Positions 1 through 7,614 are shown, numbered from the stretch's first letter. The stretch is 33,201 nucleotides of DNA from Campylobacterales bacterium (GCA_029935075.1 JAOZKZ010000004.1:1-33201), one strand, 5' to 3'. Numbers and translations: made by a program. The notes: generated by a model from the sequence alone, not told the origin.

Positions 1-25
1 TTTCCGTGAACATCTCTTTAAACAT
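1..25 (-). CDS. Start of a minus-strand gene cut by the window edge
   Basis: Only eight codons are inside the window (MFKEMFTE). The start is supported by a good ribosome site (AAAAGGAT, about 6 bases upstream) and by an early promoter 25 bases further up. The short MFKxxFxE beginning resembles the leaders of the putative internal head proteins elsewhere in this window, but its promoter is of the early type. Function unknown. Confidence 0.4.
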
Positions 26-49
26 TTATTATCCTTTTCTTATATTTAT

Positions 50-72
50 ATTATACCATAAAAGGGCTTAAA
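50..72 (-). promoter_or_regulatory. Early promoter, extended -10 type
   Basis: Minus strand reads TTTAAG, 11 bases, then TATAAT preceded by TGG (TGnTATAAT). Same architecture as fourteen other sites in this window. It points to the gene leaving the left edge. Confidence 0.65.
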
Positions 73-86
73 AGGGACTGAAAAGA

Positions 87-166
87 ATTTATGTTATAGT
101 GTAAATACACCCGTTTTACCAAAGAAAACACCCCAAAAAGAGGGGTATTTATGTTATGGTGTAAAT
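87..166. repeat. Pair of 20-bp direct repeats
   Basis: ATTTATGTTATRGTGTAAAT occurs at 87-106 and 147-166, differing at one base, with a 60-bp period. The second copy touches the stop codon of the neck-type gene. The terminator hairpin lies between the copies. The role is unknown; it may be a duplication scar. Confidence 0.6.
121..146 (-). terminator. Rho-independent terminator after the neck gene
   Basis: Read on the minus strand, ACCCC / GGGGT (142-146 with 130-134) forms a 5-bp GC-rich stem with a T-rich loop and is followed by GTTTTCTTT. It lies about 20 bases beyond the stop of the neck-type gene at 166. Confidence 0.65.
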
Positions 167-1050
167 CAAGCGGAGAAAATACCCAAGGCTTCTGAATACC
201 TTGATAGCAATTCTTCATCTAATTTGTCTATCTCTGTTTGAGCTTCTTGTGCTAATTTATCATAGTTAATAGTAGCCCCACCAATAAGGCTCTGAGAATA
301 CTTGCCAACATTTCCTGACCAGACCCTTTTAGCCAAATTTAGGCTATAAGCCTTAATCCATGGATGACCATAAGCGTCATCAAAGTCAGGGTTTGGTCTG
401 TACTCCAGAGCCGCTTCTATAAAGACATTGGCACCAACGGATTCAAATATTCTTAGTATATGTGTTTGATTATTAAAATCAAAAGCCACTGAAGACCCAA
501 ACATTGAACCCATCATTTGAGATTGAACCATCTGTGTATAGGCTACTTCCATTTGTTCCAATGGATTCCCAGAGGTAGCAGGACCACCTGTGACACCACC
601 TGCCACACCAGTAGCAGAATAGTTCCCTGAACCAGAGCCTGTTTCTAATGATGATACATTACCTTGAAGGTCAACATAAGGGATATAAGATATACCTATT
701 TCACCGAAACCACCAAGGGATATCCCTGCTCCCCCGGCATTATTGTAGCTTGATGTAGAATCCGCTATATTAATACCATAGATAGCCGTAATCCTGTCGT
801 CTATGTAGTAATCCTGTATATCAGAGGTACAAGGGATAACAAACCCCATGTTTTGTTGACCGTCCAGGGCGAAGGCGGAAAATTTGTCGAAACTGTCGTC
901 AATGCAATTCAGGATTTGTTTCCTTGAGATATCTATTGTGATCATTCCTGAGCCAAGCTGTGTTTTAATGTAATCTACTAAACGAGCTTCAGTGTTTACT
1001 CTTCTTGAGTTCTGGGCAAGGTTGATGTTTTTTGGTTGATTTCTAGTCAT
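166..1050 (-). CDS. T4 gp13-like neck (head-tail joining) protein
   Basis: Likely structural protein of the neck, which closes the filled head and joins it to the tail. Residues about 20-70 show the family pattern of a short helix (ARLVDYIKTQLG), a hydrophobic strand, then CIDDSFDKFSAFALDG. The last 90 residues show the matching end: a Y-x-HPWIKAYSLNLAKRVWSGNVGKY stretch, a gly-rich turn, and a charged helix EAQTEIDKLDEELLSRY. A gly/ser-rich insert (about 95-160) has no obvious family counterpart. Its minus orientation, opposite to gp20, is unusual for T4-like head genes, but it has its own late promoter at 1068-1075 and a good AAAAGGAA ribosome site. The assignment rests on pattern recognition from memory; a related structural protein is possible. 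Confidence 0.6.
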   Translation of the reverse strand: MTRNQPKNINLAQNSRRVNTEARLVDYIKTQLGSGMITIDISRKQILNCIDDSFDKFSAFALDGQQNMGFVIPCTSDIQDYYIDDRITAIYGINIADSTSSYNNAGGAGISLGGFGEIGISYIPYVDLQGNVSSLETGSGSGNYSATGVAGGVTGGPATSGNPLEQMEVAYTQMVQSQMMGSMFGSSVAFDFNNQTHILRIFESVGANVFIEAALEYRPNPDFDDAYGHPWIKAYSLNLAKRVWSGNVGKYSQSLIGGATINYDKLAQEAQTEIDKLDEELLSRYSEALGIFSA

Positions 1051-1067
1051 TCCTTTTCCTTTTTAAA

Positions 1068-1079
1068 TATTTATAAATA
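1068..1079. promoter_or_regulatory. Palindromic bidirectional late promoter
   Basis: TATTTATAAATA is its own reverse complement and contains two overlapping T4-type late boxes: TATAAATA at 1072-1079 on the plus strand, facing the endonuclease and portal, and TATAAATA on the minus strand (1068-1075), facing the neck-type gene. Confidence 0.8.
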
Positions 1080-1082
1080 AAG

Positions 1083-1137
1083 TGTAAGTTGATGAGATTA
1101 ATTACCTTTCTTGATTCCTGGTTGAGATAGCCTTACA
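1083..1137 (+). promoter_or_regulatory. Structured late leader, GIY-YIG cassette type (copy 1)
   Basis: Starts a few bases after the late box. TGTAAG (1083-1088) pairs with CTTACA (1132-1137) and encloses 43 nt. The two ends (AAAGTGTAAGTTGATG and GATAGCCTTACAA) are identical to those of the leaders at 6622-6676 (minus) and 31854-31909. The internal hairpin is weaker here, with two wobble pairs. Confidence 0.6.
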
Positions 1138-1157
1138 ATACTTAAAACAGGAACTTA

Positions 1158-2234
1158 ATGAATAAAAGAAAAACCACTAATCAATTTATAAAAGAAGCTC
1201 AAGTTAAACATAACAATTTCTACGGCTATAAAAAAGTTTTTTATAAAAATAATTACACACCAATAACCATAACATGCCCCGTGCATGGTGATTTTGAGAA
1301 AAGACCATCACATCATTTAACGGGCTCTGGGTGTCCAAGTTGTTTAAAGTGTCACAAAAGAAAAACCACTACTCAATTCATAAAAGAAGCTCAAGCTAAA
1401 CATAACAATTTTTACGGCTATGATAAAGCAGTATATATTACTAATAGAACATCAATAACCATAACATGCCCCGTGCATGGTGATTTTGAACAAAGACCAT
1501 CACATCATTTAAAAGGTTCTGGTTGTAAATGTTGTTCAGACACAAAACGAAACAATGATCAAAAAGATACTGTTTTGTCTTTTGTTGAAAAGGCAAACAT
1601 AAAACATAAAAACCATTACGGTTATGATAAAGTAATCTATATATCATCATCAGAGAAGGTAAAAATAACATGCCCCGTGCATGGTGATTTTGAACAAATA
1701 CCTAACTCCCATTTAAGGGGGTCAGGTTGTCCAAGTTGTGGTGTTAAAAATACACCTATAAAAAATTTCATAAAAAGATGTCAAAAAATCCACAACAATT
1801 TTTACAACTATGACAAGGTTTTATACAATATACTATCTGATAAAGTAACTATAACATGCCCCGTGCATGGTGATTTTGAACAAAATGGTAATTGTCATTT
1901 AAGGGGTCAGGGTTGTCCAAGTTGTGGAAATACAAAGAGCATCATTAGTAAATACAAGGATAAACAAACTACTATATACTATATATATTTTCCAGAGTTT
2001 AATTTGTATAAGATTGGTTTAACCCAATCAAGCATAAAAAGAAGATATGAGCAAGACAATATAAAAATAGAAACAATATCAACAAAAATATTTAAGGATG
2101 GTTCAGATGCTCTTAAACTTGAACAAAATGTTTTAAAATACTATAAAAAATACCAGTACAAAGGGAAGAAAATACTTAAAGGTGGAAATACTGAATTGTT
2201 TACTGAGGATGTTTTGTCAGACTTTTATAAATAA
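1158..2234 (+). CDS. GIY-YIG homing endonuclease with four zinc-binding repeats
   Basis: Probable free-standing homing endonuclease. About 250 N-terminal residues form four repeats of roughly 60 residues (about 10-62, 68-127, 136-193, 199-256), each H-N-x-F-Y-x-Y-x-K-V-x-Y ... ITCPVHGDFE ... HL-x-G-x-GCPSC. CxxH and CxxC would make one zinc site per repeat. The last 85 residues (from about 272) read TIYYIYFPEFNLYKIGLT ... RRY, a GIY-YIG nuclease core. The first two repeats are nearly identical in DNA, so the array grew recently. The gene sits between the neck gene and portal gene 20, carries its own late promoter and structured leader, and its last codons contain the late promoter of gene 20. 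Confidence 0.8.
   Translation: MNKRKTTNQFIKEAQVKHNNFYGYKKVFYKNNYTPITITCPVHGDFEKRPSHHLTGSGCPSCLKCHKRKTTTQFIKEAQAKHNNFYGYDKAVYITNRTSITITCPVHGDFEQRPSHHLKGSGCKCCSDTKRNNDQKDTVLSFVEKANIKHKNHYGYDKVIYISSSEKVKITCPVHGDFEQIPNSHLRGSGCPSCGVKNTPIKNFIKRCQKIHNNFYNYDKVLYNILSDKVTITCPVHGDFEQNGNCHLRGQGCPSCGNTKSIISKYKDKQTTIYYIYFPEFNLYKIGLTQSSIKRRYEQDNIKIETISTKIFKDGSDALKLEQNVLKYYKKYQYKGKKILKGGNTELFTEDVLSDFYK
2226..2233 (+). promoter_or_regulatory. Late promoter of portal gene 20
   Basis: TATAAATA overlaps the stop codon of the endonuclease. With T4 spacing the start point would fall near 2239, just before the AGAAGGAAAT ribosome site of gene 20. Confidence 0.75.
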
Positions 2235-2252
2235 CCAAAAAGAAGGAAATTA

Positions 2253-3788
2253 ATGACCTTATTTGAGAAATTAAAAAAATCTTTTACCAGAGATGATACC
2301 TCTATTAAGAACCCTAGTTCTGAAACAGACCTGATTCACAGAACCAAGGAACTAACCAACGATCCTTTTGGCGGAAGTATGGTACTTTCACAGGTAGACA
2401 ACCAGGACTATAACTTCAACCAGGGATTAGATGTACAGACATTCCAGAACTCTATTATCGAAAGATACAGGGAACTAGCAACTGATTCTGAAGTTTCTTC
2501 AGGCATAGACATCATAATCATGGAAATGATATACACTATCAATAAAGACACCTTCAAGATAGACATAGACGAAGAAAACGACAAAATTAAAGACCTTTTA
2601 TCTAAGACCTTTGATGATGTCTTGGCTTTATTGAATATAAAAGAAAACATTTTCAATATATGTAGACAATGTTATATAGATGGTCAGTTAAATGTAGCAT
2701 TGGTTTATCAACAAGGCAAGGTAAAAGAAGGAATAAAAAAATCATATCTCCTGGAACCCCAAGGGCTTTATTACGACAAAGCCTCTGAATCTTGGAAGTA
2801 CTCAGAGGATACTAATAACAACAGTCTTTATCAACAAGACGACACCAAAGGCGAAGTGTATTCAGAATCTGAATTAGTCCATGTTGACTTCGGTTTGTAT
2901 AGTAAATTCATAGATGATTCCAAACAGACTACTCAGATTAACCTTGGGTACCTTGAAGGTGTCTTCAAGAATGCCAATATGCTTCAGACCCTTGAAAATA
3001 TGCTTGTGCCTATGCGTTACTCTAGGTCAGTTTCAAGAAGAATGTTCAATATAGATGTTGCCGATCTGCCCCCAAAGCAAGCCAAAGAACTAATGGATAA
3101 AATCCGTAATGAGTTCAGGTATAAAAAATCTTATGACCCAAGTACAGGTGTTATCAAAAACATCAAGAGTACCCAGCCAATGGTAGAGGATTACTGGATG
3201 AGCAACCGTTCAGGGGCAAGAGGAACCACCGTAGATACCATGGATGAAAAGGGTGGTTTAATGGACATGGAAGACATCAGATACACTGCCAAAAAACTAT
3301 ACCAGAGTATGAAAATTCCATCATCAAGGAACCCTTATTCAGAAGAACAGCCGTCTTTTAGCTTTGATGACACCAGTATCACCCAAGAAGAACTATCTTT
3401 TTATATATTTGTATCCAGGCTGAGAATACCTATTACAAAGATGATTAAAGAAATCATGCGTAGACAACTAGTATCTACTGGTCAAATGACAGACACAGAG
3501 TGGAAAAATTTCGAGAAAAAAATAAATGTGTCTTTTACTAATGATGCTATTTTCCTAGAGAATATGAAAGCAGAGTTGTTCTTAAAGGCGATAGAAAACT
3601 TCGCTGGAATAAAAGACAACATAGGTGAGACAATCTCGTTACAAACAGCCGTAGAAAACACCTTTGGTTGGAGCACTGAACAACTCGATACAGAGTTAGA
3701 GAAAATGCTAAAAGAGCAAGAAAATCCCCTTTATTCTGCATTTTATGGTAGAAATGAAGAGGGTGATAATGACCCTTGGGCTTCTTAA
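2253..3788 (+). CDS. 20: Portal vertex protein gp20
   Basis: Dodecameric portal that nucleates the prohead, docks the terminase and conducts DNA. At 511 residues it is close to the T4 protein (about 524). Family landmarks are easy to see: an N-terminal IIERYRELATDSEVSSGIDIII segment, HVDFGLY, the central SVSRRMFNIDVADLPPKQAKE helix region, DYWMSNRSGARGTTVDTM, and YTAKKLYQSMKIPSSR. It is followed by a conserved C-terminal domain with FVSRLRIPITKMIKEIMRRQLV. Its own late promoter lies in the end of the upstream endonuclease gene. In T4 relatives genes 67, 68 and 21 follow directly; here about 15.6 kb of mostly minus-strand genes intervene. Its stop overlaps the stop of the converging gene by four bases. 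Confidence 0.95.
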   Translation: MTLFEKLKKSFTRDDTSIKNPSSETDLIHRTKELTNDPFGGSMVLSQVDNQDYNFNQGLDVQTFQNSIIERYRELATDSEVSSGIDIIIMEMIYTINKDTFKIDIDEENDKIKDLLSKTFDDVLALLNIKENIFNICRQCYIDGQLNVALVYQQGKVKEGIKKSYLLEPQGLYYDKASESWKYSEDTNNNSLYQQDDTKGEVYSESELVHVDFGLYSKFIDDSKQTTQINLGYLEGVFKNANMLQTLENMLVPMRYSRSVSRRMFNIDVADLPPKQAKELMDKIRNEFRYKKSYDPSTGVIKNIKSTQPMVEDYWMSNRSGARGTTVDTMDEKGGLMDMEDIRYTAKKLYQSMKIPSSRNPYSEEQPSFSFDDTSITQEELSFYIFVSRLRIPITKMIKEIMRRQLVSTGQMTDTEWKNFEKKINVSFTNDAIFLENMKAELFLKAIENFAGIKDNIGETISLQTAVENTFGWSTEQLDTELEKMLKEQENPLYSAFYGRNEEGDNDPWAS

Positions 3789-4528
3789 CTTAAAAACCCC
3801 TTTAAGAAATTCTTTATCACCTTGCCTTGCTTTGGATATTTTTTCTTAATCAAGGTGTAAATCAAAGAACCACCGAATAAAATAGGTGTGCTCCCAGGCC
3901 AAGGAAATGATAACCCCAAGAGACCCCCAGCAGTAACAAATGTCAAGAACTTGGCACCCTCTGGTCCAGTCAAGAGATCAACAAGGTTAACATTACCTCT
4001 GATTGCCTGAAACAGGGCTTCTTGATCAAAATCAAAATCAACATCCCCAGTGAATGCTATTGTATTAGTCCATACATAAATTAACAGCCCTGCCAGAACA
4101 AGCCCTGATATTTTCTTTATTTTAGGGTTATTGTCCAGGAACACTTGGAGTTTTCTAATTTGCTCTTCAGAGGCATTAAAAGCCTTGTTCTTGGAGATAA
4201 AAATACCTATTTCATTTATAAGGGTCTTGTATCCTTGGTAGCCTTTTTTGACATACCCCAGGACTTTGTTTAAGTCCCAGTTGAACTCCTTGAACAACTC
4301 AAATATACTCTTCTCTTTAAATATCTTCAAGACATCCAAGAAACCCATGCCTATTTTTTGACTAAAGTTTTTGATAAACCCGAAGGCTTCCTTTAGCTTA
4401 TCAGGGATTTTGAGGTCTTGTAGGTTTCCTTCTAATAACAAGGTTTCGTATTCATTAGAAACCTCAAGGAATAGCTCGTACTCTGATATCTGGGGTTCTT
4501 TAAGGTATTGTTTAAAAGTCATTGGCAC
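3785..4528 (-). CDS. Late membrane-associated protein with a capsid-targeting-like leader
   Basis: Function unrecognised; possibly an internal head protein. The start is the GTG at 4528 (AAAGG 7 bases upstream), with an ATG two codons later. The N-terminus MTFKQYLKE ... resembles the T4 capsid-targeting leader (M-x-x-Y-x-x-F/L-I/L-x-E). Candidate gp21 cleavage sites, (I/L)-x-E, follow: LKE, ISE and LLE before Gly at about residue 31. The mature part has amphipathic lysine-rich helices, one clear hydrophobic segment (ISGLVLAGLLIYVWTNTIAF, about 140-160) and a second weaker one near 200-230. It is the only gene reading from the minus-strand late promoter at 4546-4553, which fits a virion protein. 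A membrane-active injected protein is an inference. Confidence 0.65.
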   Translation of the reverse strand: MPMTFKQYLKEPQISEYELFLEVSNEYETLLLEGNLQDLKIPDKLKEAFGFIKNFSQKIGMGFLDVLKIFKEKSIFELFKEFNWDLNKVLGYVKKGYQGYKTLINEIGIFISKNKAFNASEEQIRKLQVFLDNNPKIKKISGLVLAGLLIYVWTNTIAFTGDVDFDFDQEALFQAIRGNVNLVDLLTGPEGAKFLTFVTAGGLLGLSFPWPGSTPILFGGSLIYTLIKKKYPKQGKVIKNFLKGFLS

Positions 4529-4545
4529 AGGATAGCCTTTTTGGT

Positions 4546-4553
4546 TATTTATA
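4546..4553 (-). promoter_or_regulatory. Late promoter, minus strand
   Basis: TATTTATA on the plus strand reads TATAAATA on the minus strand, 17 bases before the gene that starts at 4528. It overlaps the last codons of the HD-Pnk gene. Confidence 0.75.
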
Positions 4554-5610
4554 CCTCGTGTGATTGGTGTATCATATCAAATTCCGTATAGTCAGGGTAA
4601 ACGAACCTCTGCATCATGTTGTCATAGACCTCTTCAGGAATTTTTTTATCTTTAGTATTTCTACCGAGACATGTATCCTTGGACTCCAAAAAGACTATAC
4701 ATTTCTTAAAATAACCTTTTAGTTTACTGTCGTGGAGCCATTTCTTACGGCTTTTTTTAGACATATTCGTCATGTCTATTACTATATCCTTCTGGTCTCT
4801 AAGGGCACCTTGAAAATCTTGTTGTATCTTTTTATCTATCTCTTTATGCTCTTCTTTCCCGAGCCTTAAGAAAACTTCATTGTAAGTCTCATTATTAGAA
4901 TATTCCATCAGGGTGTCATCCCTTGATATAATTACCACCCCGCTATCAGGGTTTTGTTCCTTGAGGTATCTTGCCTTGGTACTCTTACCGCTACTGGGTA
5001 AGCCTACCAAGAGAGTGATCATCCTTGGGGGTAGAACCTTAGTTTGGTCTTCTTTATACCATCTCAGGATATCATCAAAGTCATGGTATACCTCGTGATT
5101 ATCCTTTGCATTGTTTACCCTGCCTTGGTGGTCGTATCGGTAAAACCTGAACATATCCTTCAGGTCTTCTTTTCTGAATCTTTCCCTGATTTTTTTAAAG
5201 TGTTTCTCAGGAATTCTTTGGTCTTCAAAAAAGTTATACAAGGCACCATGGTTGGCTATCACCTTAAGGATTCTTGCTTTATCCCATGGCTCAAGCTCAG
5301 GGAAGCTTTTTATTACCCCTGCGGCATAGAATGTGCTCACTGCTTCATGGTTATTGAATCTTCGTCTTTGGTTACTAAAGTTGTCCTGAAAGACAAAGAC
5401 CTTACCTATATCATGACACAAACAAGCCACCTTCATCCAGAGGTCGCTTTGCTCTGCTTCTTTTAAGACCATTAGGGTGTGAGCCCAGACATTTTCGGCA
5501 TGCATAGGGTTTAAATGAATACCCAAGTAACCGTGTTCGGTTTCCTTCATCAGTTTATACAAATCGTAATGATTCTCGTAAAAACGCTCTATAACTTCAT
5601 AAGTAGTCAT
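4549..5610 (-). CDS. HD-Pnk: bifunctional RNA/DNA end-healing enzyme
   Basis: 353 residues from ATG 5610 (GGGAG about 9 bases upstream, inside the end of the endonuclease gene; a GTG at 5625 would add five residues). The N-terminal half is an HD phosphohydrolase (H44, H66-D67 in CLCHDIGKV, then NNHE near 87-89). The C-terminal half is a P-loop 5'-OH polynucleotide kinase: GLPSSGKST at 203-211, then ISRDD and DMTNMS. HD-Pnk fusions are known (for example in Runella) to remove 2',3'-cyclic phosphates and phosphorylate 5'-OH ends, leaving ends ready for a ligase. T4 Pnkp uses a HAD phosphatase instead. With the RNA ligase at 8514-9590 this suggests repair of cleaved tRNA. The 5' end has been duplicated by the neighbouring endonuclease: a diverged copy of its first 24 codons survives at 6672-6746. 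Confidence 0.85.
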   Translation of the reverse strand: MTTYEVIERFYENHYDLYKLMKETEHGYLGIHLNPMHAENVWAHTLMVLKEAEQSDLWMKVACLCHDIGKVFVFQDNFSNQRRRFNNHEAVSTFYAAGVIKSFPELEPWDKARILKVIANHGALYNFFEDQRIPEKHFKKIRERFRKEDLKDMFRFYRYDHQGRVNNAKDNHEVYHDFDDILRWYKEDQTKVLPPRMITLLVGLPSSGKSTKARYLKEQNPDSGVVIISRDDTLMEYSNNETYNEVFLRLGKEEHKEIDKKIQQDFQGALRDQKDIVIDMTNMSKKSRKKWLHDSKLKGYFKKCIVFLESKDTCLGRNTKDKKIPEEVYDNMMQRFVYPDYTEFDMIHQSHEV

Positions 5611-5612
5611 TG

Positions 5613-6602
5613 TTAAATCTCCCACATTTTTAAATTTTTTGTTATCGGTTTTGAAAATACTCTCATATTACTTAAATGTTTATATTTAACGATAGATGTA
5701 TTCTTATTGATTCTATTTTTTATAAACTTCGATGTTGTGCCTATAGTTTTAGCAAATATTTCAAGTATATATTCATTAATAAATCTATATGTATTTTCAC
5801 CAATCTCAATAACAGTGACATTTCTTTTACTACACCCTGTCACATAGGGATTGTTCATAAATTCATCTAAATCGACTCTACGATATTCCATAGTTTTTAT
5901 ATTCAAAGATGATATAGTGTGTTTAGACAAAGTTGATAATTTGTCATGCCTATGTTGTTTCGTTTCTTTTGTTTCGTTTAGAAACTGGTTTTTAGCAGAA
6001 ATACTTCTAAAATTACTCCATGATTTTAGCTCATCTTGAGTCTTATTCTTCCAACATAGTGTTATTTTATCATTTCGTTTATCTTTATCATCTTGAGTCT
6101 TATTATTCCAATTTTCCTTAAGTTTTTGTGCACTCTCTTCTATCCTAGTCAATCCATTTTCTTGTACTGTTTTCATTGTTTTTTGTCGTTTCAATATACC
6201 TATTTTATCAGTACCACGGATTCTCATTGTTTCCCAAGCTTTTTTTGATGATCTTTGATAATCATTAATCCCGTTTTCATCCGGTGTTAATCTCCTTAAT
6301 ACTGTTTCTGGTTTTTCTCCTCCTCTTACACCACCATTACCACCCACACATAAATTATATGAAGTTCTATCTTGTACTATTGTTTCATCAACTATCATTC
6401 TTTCTATCCAAAACATTATCTCAGATGAGCGAAAAACACCTAGTACCAATTTCTCAAAATTTTCTTTTTTATATTTTAATACAGCTTGTTTTATTAGCAA
6501 TCCAGACCCTAAATATTCATCATTTATATCCAATGTTTGGTGAGCCCCAATGTAGTAATTATTGTTTATTTTATTTTTTGTTTCGTATATAGTATAATAC
6601 AT
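5613..6602 (-). CDS. GIY-YIG homing endonuclease, SegA-like
   Basis: 329 residues. The N-terminal 95 residues are a GIY-YIG nuclease domain: YYTIYETKNKINNNYYIGAHQT, then FEKLVLGVF and a glutamate-containing IERMIVDE helix, and YNLCVGGNGG. The rest is a Lys/Asn/Thr-rich linker with repeated KTQD modules, as in DNA-binding regions of Seg enzymes, and a C-terminal region that could be a small DNA-binding domain (NTYRFINEYILEIFAKTIGTTSKFIKNRIN). It has inserted at the 5' end of the HD-Pnk gene, bringing a late promoter (6680-6687) and the conserved structured leader. Its last codons supply the ribosome site of HD-Pnk, with two bases between the genes. Confidence 0.85.
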   Translation of the reverse strand: MYYTIYETKNKINNNYYIGAHQTLDINDEYLGSGLLIKQAVLKYKKENFEKLVLGVFRSSEIMFWIERMIVDETIVQDRTSYNLCVGGNGGVRGGEKPETVLRRLTPDENGINDYQRSSKKAWETMRIRGTDKIGILKRQKTMKTVQENGLTRIEESAQKLKENWNNKTQDDKDKRNDKITLCWKNKTQDELKSWSNFRSISAKNQFLNETKETKQHRHDKLSTLSKHTISSLNIKTMEYRRVDLDEFMNNPYVTGCSKRNVTVIEIGENTYRFINEYILEIFAKTIGTTSKFIKNRINKNTSIVKYKHLSNMRVFSKPITKNLKMWEI

Positions 6603-6621
6603 GTATTCTCCATTTTAAGAT

Positions 6622-6676
6622 TGTAAGGCTATCTTCATCGGAGAATGAAGAGGGTTCCGAACCCCATCAACTTACA
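6622..6676 (-). promoter_or_regulatory. Structured late leader, GIY-YIG cassette type (copy 2)
   Basis: On the minus strand TGTAAG (6671-6676) pairs with CTTACA (6622-6627), enclosing 43 nt. Two clear inner hairpins are present: GGGTT/AACCC with a 3-nt loop (6652-6664) and CTTCAT/ATGAAG with a 6-nt loop (6633-6650). Together they give a three-way junction. The end sequences are identical to copies 1 and 3. Confidence 0.65.
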
Positions 6677-6746
6677 CTTTATTTATAAAGTTATACAATT
6701 CGTAATGATTTTCGTAAAATCTGTTAATAATTTCGTATGTGGTCAT
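6672..6746 (-). pseudogene. Diverged remnant of the HD-Pnk 5' end
   Basis: A 24-codon frame with a good ribosome site (AAAAAGGAAATAAA) reads MTTYEIINRFYENHYELYNF..., matching the first 20-22 residues of HD-Pnk (MTTYEVIERFYENHYDLYKL) with many synonymous differences. It then runs into the late promoter of the endonuclease cassette and stops. This was presumably the native start of HD-Pnk, 25 bases after the upstream early gene. The intact gene now begins at 5610. Confidence 0.8.
6680..6687 (-). promoter_or_regulatory. Late promoter of the GIY-YIG cassette
   Basis: TATAAATA on the minus strand, lying inside the HD-Pnk remnant and followed directly by the conserved leader. Confidence 0.75.
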
Positions 6747-6771
6747 TTTATTTCCTTTTTGTTAAAAGTGC

Positions 6772-6960
6772 TTATAAAAAGTACTCAGGGTAATTTTCTA
6801 TTTGTTCCTCTGGGGTCATTCTTCTTACACTATCGGCATAATTTTTTGAGTTGGTATATGCATAATCATCAATGATGTTAAACTTCTTGTGTAATTTGTG
6901 ATTAAAAAACACACACTTCTCATCACCTATCAACATCACGGTTACTTGGAGTCTTTTCAT
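6772..6960 (-). CDS. Small early protein with the PEYFL C-terminal tail
   Basis: 62 residues, function unrecognised. It begins with a hydrophobic strand (MKRLQVTVMLIGDEKCVFF) and ends in MTPEEQIENYPEYFL. The last five residues (P-E-aromatic-aromatic-L) recur at the end of eleven other proteins in this window, ten of them clustered at 26940-29624. The ribosome site is AAGGGAT. It is the last gene of the early operon from the promoter at 7615 before the disrupted HD-Pnk start, so HD-Pnk was probably its downstream operon partner. Confidence 0.75.
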   Translation of the reverse strand: MKRLQVTVMLIGDEKCVFFNHKLHKKFNIIDDYAYTNSKNYADSVRRMTPEEQIENYPEYFL

Positions 6961-6968
6961 TTTATCCC

Positions 6969-7124
6969 TTAGAGGTTATTAGTAAACTTAATCCTGCCAC
7001 ATTTGGTACATCTTGTGGTAAATTCTATGCCTATTTTTTCATCACCTTCATAAATTTCTGTTTTGCCTATAATCACATCGGTATGAAAACACCCTTGAAA
7101 AAGGAACACCAAAAGCCTAAGCAT
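6969..7124 (-). CDS. Small zinc-ribbon-like protein
   Basis: 51 residues from ATG 7124, chosen because AGAAGGAT sits 4-5 bases upstream; a longer reading to 7166 would lack one. It has a hydrophobic start (MLRLLVFLFQG), then C-F-H, and near the end CTKCGRIKF. The spaced C-x-H ... CxxCG pattern is common in tiny phage zinc-ribbon proteins. It overlaps the upstream gene by eight bases. Function unknown. Confidence 0.65.
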   Translation of the reverse strand: MLRLLVFLFQGCFHTDVIIGKTEIYEGDEKIGIEFTTRCTKCGRIKFTNNL

Positions 7125-7389
7125 TTTTATCCTTCTGGTTGAACCAGCTACAGTAATCGGAGTCATCTAGGATATCCCCCGAGATTGGACATTCGTGTGT
7201 GTCTCTTAGTTGACATTCTTTACAAGAACCTACTAAGGATACTATAGTTTCCATGCCTTTTACTTCAGCCTCGGTTGTCAAGTAGTGTAAGTTGTATTCA
7301 CTGTATTCATTAAACTCCCCAGAAGGTGCTTGTTGAATTTCTGGGGAGTTTAAATAATCTTGAAGTTTTTTTAGTGTTTTGTGTATCAT
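7117..7389 (-). CDS. Small cysteine-rich early protein
   Basis: 90 residues, unrecognised. An N-terminal helix (MIHKTLKKLQDYLNSP) and a polar middle are followed by CKECQLRDTHECP ... SDYCSWF, four cysteines that could bind one metal. The ribosome site is AAGGAA. It overlaps the downstream zinc-ribbon gene by eight bases, so the two are probably co-translated. Confidence 0.7.
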   Translation of the reverse strand: MIHKTLKKLQDYLNSPEIQQAPSGEFNEYSEYNLHYLTTEAEVKGMETIVSLVGSCKECQLRDTHECPISGDILDDSDYCSWFNQKDKNA

Positions 7390-7398
7390 TATTTTTCC

Positions 7399-7587
7399 TT
7401 ATTCCTTGTAATCACTTAAAATTTCTGCTCTGATTTCATCGGGGCTTAGGACTCTTGTCATGACTCTTAAGACACCATTAAAATTAAGTGTTACTTTATG
7501 AACAAAGGTATCTTTAAGCATCGTGTTAGCAAGGTCTACCTGGTCTTGAAATTTATCACCAGCCTGGGGCTCTATTACTATATACAT
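7399..7587 (-). CDS. Hypothetical early protein
   Basis: 62 residues from ATG 7587 (GGAAAG immediately upstream; the in-frame extension to 7626 runs over the promoter and is unlikely). It is a small alpha/beta protein (MYIVIEPQAGDKFQDQVDLANTML ... VHKVTLNFNGVLRVMTRVLS) with no recognised motif. First gene after the early promoter at 7615-7637. Confidence 0.7.
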   Translation of the reverse strand: MYIVIEPQAGDKFQDQVDLANTMLKDTFVHKVTLNFNGVLRVMTRVLSPDEIRAEILSDYKE

Positions 7588-7614
7588 ATCTTTCCTTTTT
7601 CTTAAATATGTCCT

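Noticed and set aside
1083-1137. Self-splicing intron half or hammerhead around the endonuclease leader
   Set aside because: TTGATG and GATAGC do not fit hammerhead or group I core elements, and no exon is interrupted at this site; a free-standing cassette explains the data.
4913-5466. Plus-strand open frames opposite HD-Pnk
   Set aside because: Shadows of the minus-strand gene: no ribosome site, hydrophobic low-complexity peptides, and the minus frame carries HD and P-loop motifs.
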